31,035 bases of DNA from Chara braunii (GCA_003427395.1 BFEA01000055.1:1659080-1690114); one strand, 5' to 3'. Positions 9,249 to 19,195 are shown, counted from the stretch's first letter. Numbers and translations are program-made. The notes: generated by a model from the sequence alone, not told the origin.

Positions 9249-10007
9249 TCATAAAATTTGATCCGCAGTTACCCACCTGATTTCATTCTCTGGATGGGGA
9301 ATTGCTCTATTAATTTCTTTAAGAATAGAAAGGAAAATTAATATATCTTCATTTGCCTCAACTTCCAAGACATTGCCTATTAGGTGATTATTGTCAATGA
9401 AGGTCACCCAGTCATTGAACTTGATTTCAGGACCTTTTCTGAGAATGCGGATCCAGTCCAAGGGGATGAACTCGATAATCTTCTCCAGGGCTAACTCCAT
9501 ATGGTGACAATATCTTAATTTATCTTGAAATTCTTTCTGTGTAACCCAATCCTTGGATTCTTTGTTCCAAATGTCCTTGATTCTGACTACTCCCTTCTTA
9601 ATCCACCCTTTCCAAGGTGAGTCATTGCAATGCAACGTGATTCCTTGGTTATCTCTTCAAGTTATCCGTGTGTTATTAAACAGGGGTTGCTGACAAACTT
9701 CCTCGCATCTGATGAGGTGGATTTTATCTGGTAAGAGTAATTTTTTCCAAGTCTTGATAAGGGCGATCCAGAATGGATTCCTTCTTAGATCTCTTCTGGT
9801 CTCTTCTCTGTCGTCAGAGGGGACTTCATCCCCTTCAACGTTTTTACTCCTCGGAAAGGCCCAGGCTCGGTTTTCCAGCCACATCAAAGGATCAACTTGG
9901 TCATTAATTAGAGGGACCAATCTCTTAATCTGCTCCCATGCTAGGATAACCCATGGGGTCTGTGGGCTAAAGAGGATCCTAATGATACATTGGATGGATA
10001 GTGCCAT
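9249..10007 (-). pseudogene. LINE ORF2 C-terminal segment 2
   Basis: The same frame continues from 10007 (MALSIQCIIRILFSPQTPWV) to a TGA at 9657, then RDNQGITLHCNDSPWKGWIKKGV and onward to the stop at 9249. WKKLLLPDKIHLIRCEEVCQQPLFNN followed by GWIKKGVVRIKDIWN is the usual pattern near the end of plant LINE ORF2 proteins, where the substrate region ahead of the 3' UTR begins. Codons on both sides of the TGA are in frame. Confidence 0.88.
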
Positions 10008-10010
10008 AGC

Positions 10011-10469
10011 TTAGAGAGTAGGGTCTATGATACCTAGCCCTCCTCTTGATTTTGATTGAATAATTGCGGACCAGACAACCCTGCTAATCACATTTTTATG
10101 GTCATGATTCCCTCTCCATAGGAAAGATCTGAGACTCAGATGGAACGCTTTTATTGAAGCCTTGTCCAGGACCCATATGGCCGATTTGTACCAGATAGAA
10201 CCCAATATAACATTGTTAATGATTAAGACGCGCCCAAAAACAGAAGTGTGTTTGTTTTTCCATGTCTCCAGTTTAGCATGAGTAGCCTGTAGAATCCTTT
10301 CATTGTTAGAGGTAGGTTTGCCAGCTGCTGATAAATTGATGCCTAGGACCCTGACTGGGGATTCTTTTGGCAGTCGTTTAATCTTTGGGATTTCTGGCGG
10401 TCGGACACCTTGATAATGGATCCACCAACCCAGTGTCTTATTTTCCCAGTTTATCTTCATATCAGACAA
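10011..10469 (-). pseudogene. LINE ORF2 thumb/C-terminal segment 1
   Basis: After motif C the reading shifts frame near 10475 (NLMEIL to CRLSDMKINW) and continues as VRVLGINLSAAGKP, HAKLETWKNKHTSVFGRVLIIN and IKAFHLSLRSFLWRGN. These match the region after the fingers/palm in plant L1 ORF2, typically 'YLG ... W....LSLAGR...I..VL ... FLW'. A TAA at 10011-10013 interrupts it; the next segment follows in the same frame two codons later. Confidence 0.9.
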
Positions 10470-10575
10470 TCTACAAAATTTCCATTAGGTTTTGGAGTGC
10501 TCTTAGATTATCCTCGGATGCTTTCAGCATGAGGGAGAGGTCATCAACCAAGAGAGAGCATACTGGGATTGCATC

Positions 10576-11985
10576 CTAAGAGATCGATGTTATACAAATT
10601 CTTTTGATGTCCTTATTTTGTCTCAAGTTTGCTGTCAGGGCCTTCATTATAATTATAAAAAATAATGGCGCAAGTGGGTCCCCTTGTCTGACAGATCTTT
10701 CCAAATTAATAGGGGGGGCGAAATTACCATTTGCCATCGTCCTGGTCGTTGCGTTCTTGTACATAATTTCTACCCATCTTCTAAAGCAAGGGCCGAAGTT
10801 TATTTTTTCTAACCATTTATCTAGGAATACCCAGTCAACATGATCATATGTCTTTTCAAAGTCTATAAATATGAATGCTGCATTGTGCCTAGATTGACGT
10901 GTGACTTTGATGAGTTCATTAACGAAGAGGATATTGTCCTGTATATTTTTTCCTGATATGAATCCTGTTTGTGCTGGGTGAATGATATCGGCTATTACCT
11001 TGGTCAGTCTGTGCGCCAATACCTTGGCCACCAACTTGCATACTACTGTTAGCAAGGTGATGAGACGATAGTTTCGTATATTTGTCTTCTTCCATTTTTT
11101 GTATAAGAGAGTTAGAACTCCTTGACTAACAATTTCCTCAATTTTCCCTGTGCTCCATACAACATGATAGAAGTCCATAAGATTTTGGGCCATAGTGTCC
11201 CACATAGATTCCCAAAATTCTTTGGGGAAACCGTCAATCCCAGGAGTTTTTTCTTCTTCCATTAACATTAATGCTTTCCATACTTCCACTTTACTGAGAG
11301 GTTTATCGATCTGCTCCCTCTGATTATCTGATAGGGACTGCCTCATGGGTTGTAGGAAATCTTCAATTTCATCCATGAACTGACTTCTGGGGAGATTCTT
11401 AGTTTCTGAAGAGAAGAGTTTCTTAAAGAAATCCCTGACAACTTTGTTACAGGCGGCAGATGAAGTAGCCAAAGGTTCATTAGTGTCAAAGGGGTTAGAT
11501 AAGGCCTCAATAGTAGTTCTACCTGAATTGACTCTTGCCATTGCAAGGAATCTTGCGTCCATAATCCCCTCCATTTGATTCTTTTTTAATTTCCCCCTAA
11601 TTCTCATCCCTTGCCACCTGTATTCCATATGTCTCAATAGTTGTTCCTCTAAGTTTTGAATTTCATCGGCAATTGGATCGAGCTGATCAGGGTCCTCAGT
11701 CTGAATCTCTGTTTGTTGACGTTTCTCAATTCTTTTGTGTAACTGCACTTCATTTTCATATATTTGTTTAGCTAAAGCTCTGGAATATTTATTGCATTTA
11801 CGTCCTAGGAAAGCTAGGCTGTTGTTGAACCATTTAGCGACATCTTTGATAAGGGGCCTCTGTTCCTTCCAGAACCCCCATACGTCAGTGAGGAACTGTT
11901 TGAAACTATCTGATTTAAGATGTGAAGTATTGAGCCTGTAGAACCCTCTTCCTTGATCAGGTTTCCTGCTGAATGTGAGTAGCAA
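10576..11985 (-). pseudogene. LINE reverse transcriptase, main segment
   Basis: A 469-codon frame starts with the linker GFYRLNTSHLKSDSF and a charged, helical region, then enters the reverse transcriptase: KTPGIDGFPKEFW (246-258), NYRLITLL (305-312) and QTGFISGKNIQDNIL (339-353). Motif A is FIDFEKTYDHVDW, with the catalytic Asp at 375 kept. Motif B is RQGDPLAPLFF (433-443). A TAG at 10576-10578 stops the frame just before motif C. It continues past the stop as SLLVDDLSLML at 10534-10566, so the usual YADD is LVDD. Family assignment is secure; activity is not possible as it stands. Confidence 0.96.
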
Positions 11986-12376
11986 TGAGTACTACCATGC
12001 ACGGGGCATGATCCAATCCTGGGAAGAGGCTTCTTGGGAGTATGCTGGCAAACTGCACTGACCCCTGTAATTCCTCAGAAATCAGGATTAAATCCATTCT
12101 GGATTTTGTACTTTTCCTCAATTGGTTTCTCCTGAAGCAGCTGAACATTTTGGTTTTCGGGTTCAGTCTCCTAAAGGAATCAAACAGGTTAGCTGTATGA
12201 TTGAGGTTTGATATGATGAATTCATCCGCTTCCACATATGAAGGGCAGAGTACGATCTGGGGCTGCATTAAAGTCCCCTGCAATGATAACAGGGATGCCC
12301 GCTGGAAGATGGGAGAGAACACTGGTAAAGAAGGTTTCTCGCTCTCCTAAATCATTAGGCCCATATACCTTTAGGA
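11957..12376 (-). pseudogene. LINE endonuclease domain (C-terminal half), frameshifted
   Basis: Next to the gap the minus strand reads KVYGPNDLGERETFF, then VIIAGDFNAAPDRTL at about 12246-12290, the conserved GDFN motif of LINE AP-like endonucleases that nick the target. A frameshift near 12236-12256 moves the reading to EADEFIISNL, then SRMDLILIS and LFPGLDHAPCMVVL. These last two match the SRIDxxL and SDHxPV motifs, with the Ser before Asp-His replaced by Leu. The active-site Asp-His pair is kept. The N-terminal motifs are missing in the gap. Confidence 0.88.
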
Positions 12377-12906
12377 NNNNNNNNNNNNNNNNNNNNNNNN
12401 NNNNNNNNNNNNNNNNNNNNNNNNNNNNNNNNNNNNNNNNNNNNNNNNNNNNNNNNNNNNNNNNNNNNNNNNNNNNNNNNNNNNNNNNNNNNNNNNNNNN
12501 NNNNNNNNNNNNNNNNNNNNNNNNNNNNNNNNNNNNNNNNNNNNNNNNNNNNNNNNNNNNNNNNNNNNNNNNNNNNNNNNNNNNNNNNNNNNNNNNNNNN
12601 NNNNNNNNNNNNNNNNNNNNNNNNNNNNNNNNNNNNNNNNNNNNNNNNNNNNNNNNNNNNNNNNNNNNNNNNNNNNNNNNNNNNNNNNNNNNNNNNNNNN
12701 NNNNNNNNNNNNNNNNNNNNNNNNNNNNNNNNNNNNNNNNNNNNNNNNNNNNNNNNNNNNNNNNNNNNNNNNNNNNNNNNNNNNNNNNNNNNNNNNNNNN
12801 NNNNNNNNNNNNNNNNNNNNNNNNNNNNNNNNNNNNNNNNNNNNNNNNNNNNNNNNNNNNNNNNNNNNNNNNNNNNNNNNNNNNNNNNNNNNNNNNNNNN
12901 NNNNNN
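12377..12906. other. Assembly gap (530 undetermined bases)
   Basis: A run of N interrupts the LINE endonuclease. Sequence right of the gap does not obviously continue the LINE on the minus strand, so the gap size or the join may not be reliable. Confidence 0.99.
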
Positions 12907-13099
12907 TAGCAAGACCCTTCCCCAAGGCCCCCTTCCTCACCCCACCCTCCTAACCCTGCATGACCTCTCCCTGTTGAATCCCAGTCTCCTTCTCCTTACT
13001 CAGGCGAAGCCACACTGATCACGCCAACTTGGAATGAAGCACGACGGCACACGCCAGTTGGGAGGCGACAGTAAAAGGCTACAATAACAACAGTGTGAC

Positions 13100-13700
13100 A
13101 TGTAGGCCCAGAATTCACCGAGAATATCAAACTGCAAGTGCAAACTGACATTTTGGCGCAATGGGAAAGAGTTAAAGACAAGCTACAACATAACTCCTTA
13201 AAATCAGACATTCTCAAAGCCATCAACACTTTCAGCAATGGCTGGCTAGGGGGGGGAAGATGGGGGGATATTGGGAGGGTAGAATGGAAAGCAGGAACGG
13301 GAGATGAGGGGCAAGAGATAAAAACAAATTACACGTTAATATTTAAAAGGTGGACTGAGGTAGATCCCTCAATCCCTCTTCGCCCAATGCAGGACTTTCC
13401 CAATCCCTTCCCCCCACCCCCCAATTCTGTTGTCCCCCTTTGTCTTGGTATGGTCAGGATACCTTGGATGCTCCACAAATCTGAGTCGGGGACACGGGCT
13501 AGCAACTACAAAAGCCATAATTCTCTCAGGGATTATCCCAAGGATGGGATCAGGTTTTATAGAAAGGTAGAACTGAAAGATCACATCTGGCGCCCTGTTT
13601 GGGGTGAAGAGGCTCAAACCCAGTATCTCCCATTATTTCTGCATTTCGTTTTCGAGCAGGTGCAGCTCCCTACCAATAGATGGAGTGAGACTCATAGATC
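13100..13700 (+). other. Open frame of uncertain status right of the gap
   Basis: A plus-strand frame stays open for about 188 codons to a stop at 13702-13704, with no ATG at the head (first codon GTG at 13138). It reads TDILAQWERVKDKLQHNSL and NTFSNGWLGGGRWGDIG, then Pro-rich and Tyr/Trp-containing stretches. The last 40 bases are a copy of the SINE-like core (13661-13690), so the C-terminus is not coding. It may be an exon or ORF1-like debris; I recognise no domain. Confidence 0.3.
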
Positions 13701-13790
13701 ATGATAGGGAGGGATGCTCATATCACCCTGCCTACCATGGTCTACTGAGTCTTTAAACCACCACTACCTTTCCCGTATGTCGGCCGCTGG
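13661..13790 (+). mobile_element. SINE-like element copy (core plus downstream domain)
   Basis: The core GCAGCTCCCTACCAATAGATG with its GGAG partner begins at 13664. It is followed by about 100 bp whose end (TTTAAACCACCACTACCTTTC, 13752-13772, then CCGTATGTCGG) recurs at 14437-14475 as TTAAACCACCAGTATGTTTC then CCATATATCGG. No A-tail is visible. Confidence 0.6.
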
Positions 13791-13799
13791 CATCCAGTA

Positions 13800-14160
13800 G
13801 CCTACTCCTGAAAAACAGATGCCACGTCACCGTCGATATTTTTCATCAACAGCACGTGGCGGCCGAATTTGAATTTGCGGCCCGTGGCCCCACATATGAG
13901 AAAGGAAGTGGTGGTATAAAAAAAAAGAAAAAAGAAAACAGAAAAAACAGGAAGAGAGCCTGGAGCAGCCGAGTAGGATACATAAGAAATCAGTCACAAA
14001 AGAGTGGTAAGTGCAGGGTTAGAAGCGGGGATGATGCCAGGGAGAAGTTACCTGGGCAGAACTATTGGGGGTGCAGTCTGGGTGGACATAGGCTAGGCCA
14101 TCTCTAAGGACAAAGCTGGCATCTTTATTACCTTGTTCTGTTCTGTCATGTTCAAATTGT
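13800..14160. other. Non-coding sequence
   Basis: Holds CACGTGGCGGCCGAATTTG, similar in wording to the GC palindromes near 155, then a purine-rich A/G run (13918-13960). No gene is supported. Confidence 0.5.
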
Positions 14161-14164
14161 GATA

Positions 14165-14386
14165 AGGGATGCTCGACCCAGTTTCCAGCGAAGTGCTGCT
14201 CCCCACTAATTCCCAAATTGTACATTAGGGATGCTGCAGGTGCGGCTCCCCACCAATAGATTGGAGCATTGCCAACCGGATTGCGCACTAGGGGAAGATG
14301 CTCTTACCACCCCCCTAGTGACGCTTCCGTGGCTTAAAAAAAAAAAAAAAAAAAAAAAAAAGAAGAAGAAGAAGAAGAAGAAGAAA
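14165..14386 (+). mobile_element. SINE-like copies with A-tail and (GAA)n
   Basis: Two core copies lie in tandem: one at 14167-14206 (GGGATGCTCGACCCAGTTTCC, then GCTCCCCAC), and one at 14229-14268 with CCCCACCAATAGATTGGAGC. The second is followed by a short body and a 26-base A-run (14336-14361) running into (GAA)n to 14386. The A-tail marks it as a retroposed copy on the plus strand. Confidence 0.75.
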
Positions 14387-14725
14387 TGAGCCATCAACAA
14401 CCATGGTCCTGGTAATGGGGGGTGCTCCTATCAGGCTCATTAAACCACCAGTATGTTTCCCATATATCGGTCGAGGGCGGGAATTCGAGACCAGGAATTC
14501 GAGGCCGAAACGAAAAACGAGTCAGAGATGACATTTATCAACAGCGGCCCTTTCCCCGTTGGCTTCAGAATATACAGGTGCGTTTCTGCAAAATGCCTGG
14601 GAATACTTAGTACCGGTGGTTAACAGGCAACCCGACCTTCGTGATGTTTTTTGAACTTTTTTCCAAAAAAAAAAACAAAACACACAAACATTTTTCTTTT
14701 TCTTTTTCCTTTTTAGAAATCAGAA

Positions 14726-14800
14726 TTGCTCCATTCTATTGGCGGGGAGCTGGATCTGCAGGATATCAGGTCCCACATCCCGATCTTGAAAATTACAGAA
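14726..14800 (-). mobile_element. SINE-like core fragment
   Basis: GCTCCATTCTATTGGCGGGGAG at 14731-14752 is a minus-strand copy of the shared core. The rest of the element is diverged and no tail is recognised. Confidence 0.55.
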
Positions 14801-14934
14801 ATTGGCTAAAACGGGGTCCAGCATGCTGTCAATTTCAGACCACCTCTGAATCGCATGATTTATTTCTTTTCCTCAGACCCCCTCTGAATCTCCAAGACTC
14901 CAACCTCCATGTTTCATTTATATCTATCATTTTT

Positions 14935-15096
14935 TTTTATTTTTTATTTTTTATTTTTTTATTTTTTTTGGGAACAAGCTCCAATCTATTCGTGGGGAGC
15001 AGCACATGATGGGATCCGGGCCCAGCGCCCCATATGGAAATTTACATAGAATTTTGGAAGTTTGAGATATTGAGGCCATTACCCGGCTTGGCTCTC
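14935..15096 (-). mobile_element. A-tailed SINE-like unit, type I
   Basis: On the minus strand it begins CCAAGCCGGGTAATGGCC at 15096, continues ATCTCAAACTTCCAAAATTC, then the core GGGCGCTGGGCCCGG and CTGCTCCCCACGAATAGATT. It ends TTGTTCCC with an A-rich (A/T) tail (T-rich at 14935-14970 on the plus strand). The same order is present at 22875-23041 and 27481-27622 on the plus strand. Confidence 0.85.
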
Positions 15097-15225
15097 TTAC
15101 CTTCATCAGGCTTCATGTCTTCCATTCCTGTTACCTCAGATCTCTTTCTCCCTCTTTTCTTTCTCATAATCGTATCACTTTGGGGCAGATATACACTATC
15201 TATCGAGCTATGTCCCCTCGCCATC

Positions 15226-15331
<106 letters not shown>

Positions 15332-15358
15332 TCTCTCAACCTCAAATTAACCCTAAGT

Positions 15359-15560
15359 TGGGGAAACGACGTGGGAGTCACAAAAATGAGTTATAATTGC
15401 AGTGCGGGCCAAGATACAGTTTCGAATTGCAGTTCGGGCAATGTACACAACCCAGCTTTCTGGCCAGGTAGGGTGCCCGAAGCGCAATCCCAAACTGTAT
15501 CTTGCCCCATAGTGCAATTATAACTCGTGTTTGTGACTCTACTGAAGTTACCCCCTTTTT
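15359..15560. mobile_element. Long foldback / MITE-like element
   Basis: The left arm 15375-15440 (starting GAGTCACAAAAATGAGTTAT) pairs with the right arm 15474-15539 (reverse complement starting GAGTCACAAACACGAGTTAT) at roughly 80-85% identity over 66 bp with no indels. Weaker symmetry extends outward to about 15359 and 15560. The 33-bp centre is unpaired. No transposase is present, as expected for a MITE. An RNA from it would fold into a long imperfect hairpin like a small-RNA precursor. Confidence 0.85.
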
Positions 15561-15594
15561 GTAAAGAGATTGGAAAACAGAAAGCTACTGCAGA

Positions 15595-15835
15595 ATAGTA
15601 AAGCTCGGTGGTGAGAGCCCTGGCGTTGTAACTGGGAAGTTGCAGGCTAGATTCTGTCAGTCCTCAACCTCCCCTCCGCATGATGAGCTGGTGATAGGTT
15701 TGCACCCCATGTATTGTCCCCCAGCCTAGTACACAGCATACGGATAGTCCATATGACAGAGTAGCTGAATAGGTTGGGCTTGGATGCTGCAGGTGAGAGG
15801 GCCAGGTTCGATTCTTATCGGCCCTTTGCATCATG
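15595..15835 (+). mobile_element. tRNA-like SINE head(s)
   Basis: GCTCGGTGGTGAGAGC at 15603-15618 resembles a tRNA A box/D arm, with GGCTAGATTCTG at 15645-15656 in B-box position. A second set follows: GTAGCTGAATAGGTTGGGC at 15761-15779, then GGTTCGATTCT at 15805-15815, a good B box. These are internal RNA polymerase III promoter elements of the kind that head tRNA-derived SINEs. Neither folds as a full cloverleaf by eye, so they are not called as tRNA genes. Confidence 0.6.
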
Positions 15836-15982
15836 TCGTACCTATTTAGCTGGGGCCCAGGCAGGAATTGGCCTGGAGGGCTCGTCGTACCAATATAGCT
15901 GGGGCCCAGGAAGGAATTGGCCTGGAGGGCTCGTCGTACCGATATAGCTGGGGCCCAGGCAGGAATTGGCCTGGAGGGCCTG
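15836..15982. repeat. 49-bp tandem repeat, 3 copies
   Basis: TCGTACC starts units at 15836, 15885 and 15934. Each contains TAGCTGGGGCCCAGG and GGAATTGGCCTGGAGGGC. The copies are nearly identical, so the expansion is recent. It sits directly after the second tRNA-like head. Confidence 0.95.
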
Positions 15983-16432
15983 GGGATCTGATGATCACCT
16001 AATCTTGGGTTACCTGGGGTATTGCTTTGGGTGGGAAGGGCTGTAGGTGGGATGGTTTGGGGCCTTTTGTAGAGGAGGATTTGTCTGTTTCCCATGTTGA
16101 TAAAAGATTCCAGAGTAGTCTTTGTTGATGACAGACGTAGGGAGCTGATGGTGGCTGTGGGCCTACTGAGGACTGAGACTGGAGATGCTCTGGCTGATGA
16201 TAGCGAATAGTAATAAAAAGAGGGGGCTAGTTGATGACCGAGGCCTGGGGACGGTGGGCTGGTACTTCCTTTCTTTCCTTCTTTATTTCTTTCGTTCTTT
16301 CTTTTTTTTTTTTTTTTTTTTTTGCTTTTCAAGCGCAGGGTGTTGTAGAGGCCAAAGACCAGACCCGCGGCGATTGGCGGTTGGCTGGTACTAAGGTCGT
16401 CATGGACGTGTTCCTAGGACTGGTGACAGAGG
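15983..16432. other. Non-coding sequence with T-tract
   Basis: No gene is supported. A pyrimidine tract ends in a 22-base T-run (16302-16323), which could be the tail of a minus-strand retroposed copy. Confidence 0.5.
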
Positions 16433-16605
16433 CTAGGCTTCCTCTTTCTTTTTTTTTTCTTTTTTTTTTAAACCTGCAAATTGCCACGGAGGCAACTTGA
16501 GGTGCTGGTAGGAGCAGTCACTTCAAGCTGGTCCGGGGGAGGCTCCATCTATTGGTGGGGAGAAGCTCCTGCTGGGAACCGGGCCCAGCGTCCCTAAGCT
16601 TCCTT
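16433..16605 (-). mobile_element. SINE-like element with target-site duplication
   Basis: The minus-strand element begins with the core GGGACGCTGGGCCCGG at 16593, continues with CTCCCCACCAATAGATGGAG and ends in an A-rich tail (T-rich at 16445-16470 on the plus strand). It is flanked by CTAGGCTTCCTC (16433-16444) and CTAAGCTTCCTT (16594-16605), matching at 10 of 12 bases, as expected of a target-site duplication. This places the core at the 5' end of the inserted unit. Confidence 0.75.
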
Positions 16606-16906
16606 CACATGATAAACAACTACAGAAAGGACAGAACTACAACAGCTGGAGGGTGTGGTTGATGACCGAGGTATTGGGACAGTTGTGTGACACCCAACCT
16701 CACGCCCAGCGCGACTTCCTGATCGGAGTAGAGTGTGGGCCTGGAAGTGCGGCAAGGGGTGTGCCAAGGATTTTAGGGGAAGTGGGGGTGGAGTCCCAGG
16801 TCAGAACTGAGATCTCCTGTGGCAGAGTTTTTCGGGGGCACGAGTGCAATTTGGCGGAGAGGGCGAACCGCCTCTGGTCATAAGGCAGATGGCATGCGCG
16901 GGTCAT

Positions 16907-17401
16907 TCAAGGCCGGGCGAGCCATTGGTTCCGAGGACGGCGGCTCGCTGGAAGGTCCCTCCGGGGTGGGTGGGGTTCCGATGAGTCAGGCCGTCGGAAG
17001 TTGCCACGTGGCGCCGGTCGTCGCGCTATTGGGTTAGGCCTTCGGGACTCCGGGGCCCTCTGGTCGCCGCATCGTCGGCAATTTCCGCAGGGCGTGCTGG
17101 GCTAGTATGGGGCTATGGCCTTCCACGGGACGACGCTGAGTTGGTGATATGAAAGAAGAAGACGGAAGGGAGGGAAGCTGGTGGAGATAACGACAAATCC
17201 GGGGTGGGTGAAGTAGTGGGTGTGGTCCTGAGTGGGGAAATCAGAGCACCGGGGGTCGCTAGTGGTGGCGCAGTGAAACTCCCTAGGACACAGTCGATTC
17301 TCTGTTAGACAAGGGTATCTCTGTCGGAGGCTTTCCTCTATCCAAGGAGTGAAATAGTCCGGGTCGTACAACAACGACTCCGAGTTCTCGGAGTGTGTCA
17401 T
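16907..17401 (-). pseudogene. Unrecognised ORF, family copy C, with stop at conserved Trp
   Basis: From ATG 17401 (MTHSENSESLL) the minus frame reads to TAG at 17102-17104 and then on, open, to TGA at 16907-16909. The core at 17078-17200 has HPGFVVIST, FPP, LLLSYHQL, SVVPWKAIAP, then the stop, then CGNC and RRCG. Relative to the intact copy at 30491 the spacings are identical: GFV to PW 25 residues, PW Trp to the next landmark 7, and that landmark to C-x-x-C 5. The second landmark is Trp in the other two copies and TAG here, a single base from TGG. The tail beyond is Arg/Pro-rich. Either a recent pseudogene, a sequencing error, or read-through. Confidence 0.6.
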
Positions 17402-17459
17402 TATGTCATCGCAGAGCTGCGAGATGCCTACGAGCGGGTCTGTGCCGATTGCGATCACC

Positions 17460-18275
17460 GCATGCGAGCATGTGCAGCGTGAATCAAGTCGCGCTTACGC
17501 GTGTTCGCATGGGATGACTGCTCCATCGCAGACCCCGGATGGCCGTATCCAATCAGACGGTACTTCTGCAATCAATGGTCTTTTTTTGGGAATTGACGAG
17601 TCGACGCACGGGGGCACGTGTAAAGGCGCAAATCAGGTCGCGTTTACACGCGTCCTCACACGGCGTTCGCTGGGCTACACACTCGATTGTCTAATCACTC
17701 CGTAATTTTCGATCATGCAAAGTGCAACAACCACAACAGCTCAATCAAAAGATAAGCAAAGACGAGAACTCCTACCGACATTTGGATAGAACTGTCTAGT
17801 GGCTATATAAGGCTTAGACTCCAGGGTAAGGGTAGGGATATAAGTCGCTCAGGCCAGTCCAAGTTCCACCTGGCCTTGGGTAAGCTAGGGGAAGGATGAT
17901 AAGACTGCTTCAGTGGGTGCTACCATGTCTGAACCTAGGGTCCATAGTCTCTTGGGGCCTGTAGTACATTGTCTGGGCCTGGCGTCCGAAGTTCCCGTTC
18001 AACAAGGCTCGTCCGATTCCGCTTCCACCAGGGCTGGGCAACCTATCAGCCCTGGTGCCTATCACTGCTGTTGGGTCCAAGTTGCCTGCCCATTGGTAGG
18101 GTAATGGTCCTGAGTGCTGGTCACACTGAGGTAGGATAGTGGGATAGGGGGTGCGCTAGGAGTATTGACATGAGGATGGGATGGGAGGTGGTCTCGTCTT
18201 CCAGGACACTCATGGCCCACTGCTCCAGGTGATCACTGTGCACTCAGTGACTGGCCTCTACAACACCATGGACTC
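17460..18275. other. Non-coding sequence ending in an A-tailed retroelement
   Basis: Two diverged copies of AATCARGTCGCG followed by TTACRCG occur at about 17482 and 17630. A perfect 11-bp hairpin lies at 18026-18057. The segment leads into the 27-base A-run at 18276, so its last few hundred bases are probably a retroposed copy of unknown family. Confidence 0.45.
18026..18057. repeat. Perfect 11-bp hairpin
   Basis: CACCAGGGCTG at 18026-18036 is exactly inverted as CAGCCCTGGTG at 18047-18057 around a 10-base loop. Confidence 0.85.
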
Positions 18276-18302
18276 AAAAAAAAAAAAAAAAAAAAAAAAA
18301 AA
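18276..18302 (+). mobile_element. A-tail of a plus-strand retroposed element
   Basis: 27 consecutive A follow CCATGGACTC. The body upstream was not matched to the other SINE types here. Confidence 0.6.
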
Positions 18303-18640
18303 GCAACTCATTTCAGACCAAAAAAATAATAATAATAAAATAAAAATAAATCAATTGTAACTCATGTCCATTTGGATCTCTCTCCCCTACTCTCAACCCT
18401 TGCCGACTGTTGACGCTTGAAAAATCCACAGAGTCTTTTTGAGAGCTGTCATGCGCTCGGAAACGTGAAAATTCCCATCTTCCCTCCACTACTCTCGAAG
18501 GCAGGACTCTTGAACTTGGGACCCACCCTTTGTGAGCACTACCCCACAGCGCCAGCCTGTTTTTGCCCACCCATACTCAAGGTGGACTCGCAAAAAAAGG
18601 GAGGCACTTTGCCCTCCTTCCAAAATAGACAGTTGCACGT
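18303..18640. other. Non-coding sequence
   Basis: AT-rich start (AATAATAATAAAATAAAAATAA) and then balanced sequence. No gene or repeat is supported. Confidence 0.5.
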
Positions 18641-18649
18641 GGGTGACGC

Positions 18650-18812
18650 TATCTTTTTTTTGTGTGAAACATCGAAACGGGTGTGGGTGGGAGGGGGGAG
18701 GGGGGGGGGGGGTCTGATAGGAAGAAACACCCCCTTCACAGTTCCCACTTTTGGATGGCTCCGTTCCATCGGTAGGGAGATGCACCTGCTGGAAAACGGG
18801 TACAGCGTCCCC
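18650..18812 (-). mobile_element. SINE-like element, type II
   Basis: The minus strand starts AAAGGGGACGCTGTACCCGT at 18812, then TTTCCAGCAGGTGCATCTCC, a GGAACGGAGCCATCCAAAAGT segment and GGGGTGTTTCTTCC. It passes through a long C-run (18692-18713 as G on the plus strand) and ends near a short A-run (T at 18653-18660). About 90 bp align with the copy at 23130-23222. Confidence 0.7.
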
Positions 18813-19074
18813 TTTACAGCTTAGCATAAAGGCAGCCTCAGGCAGGGTTACATGGTGATATTGAACAGCTCTTGAAAACTTTTTTTTTCTAGAATTAAAT
18901 TTTGTTTTGACTCTTTTGCCAGCAAGTGGGAGAAGTAGTAGGACTTTTCTGGATGCATCTGACATCAATTTCGACAGGCGCTAGCTGTATCTGGCAACAA
19001 TCACGTCCACAGCTGAGTCGAAAAGGTCCTAGTGTGAGTATGCTGTCAGTGGATTCCCATCTATCCCCTCTACA

Positions 19075-19195
19075 GACACTCAGTCTGCCACTGTCCGCCA
19101 GTACGCGGCCCTGGCCTTGTGGGAAAAACTTCATCGCCTACTCCGAAAATTCCGCAACAGAACCACAATCGCTGGCAGCACCTGCCAAAAAACAA
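19075..19195 (+). other. Exon-like segment
   Basis: A pyrimidine tract ending in CCCCTCTACAG (19064-19074), a good 3' splice site, precedes a protein-like frame: TDTQSATVRQYAALALWEKL then HRLLRKFRNRTTIAG. The peptide looks like an amphipathic, basic helix. No ATG or family is recognised and the donor site is unclear. It could equally be a fragment of a retroelement gag-like gene. Confidence 0.3.

Larger units (their letters stand above)
9249..12376 (-). mobile_element. Non-LTR retrotransposon (plant L1-like LINE), 5' end lost in gap
   Basis: Read on the minus strand, the element gives an AP-type endonuclease end (12376 to about 12000), a full reverse-transcriptase region (11985-10470) and a long C-terminal region (10469-9249). 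Multiple stops and at least two frameshifts show it is dead. No poly(A) tail is visible; the 3' end lies somewhere between 9249 and the 41-bp minisatellite. The 5' half, including any ORF1 and the endonuclease N-terminus, would fall in or beyond the 530-base gap. Confidence 0.95.

Noticed and set aside
15602-15660. Functional tRNA gene
   Set aside because: A- and B-box-like words are present but cloverleaf pairing and a proper anticodon arm are lacking; fits a SINE head.
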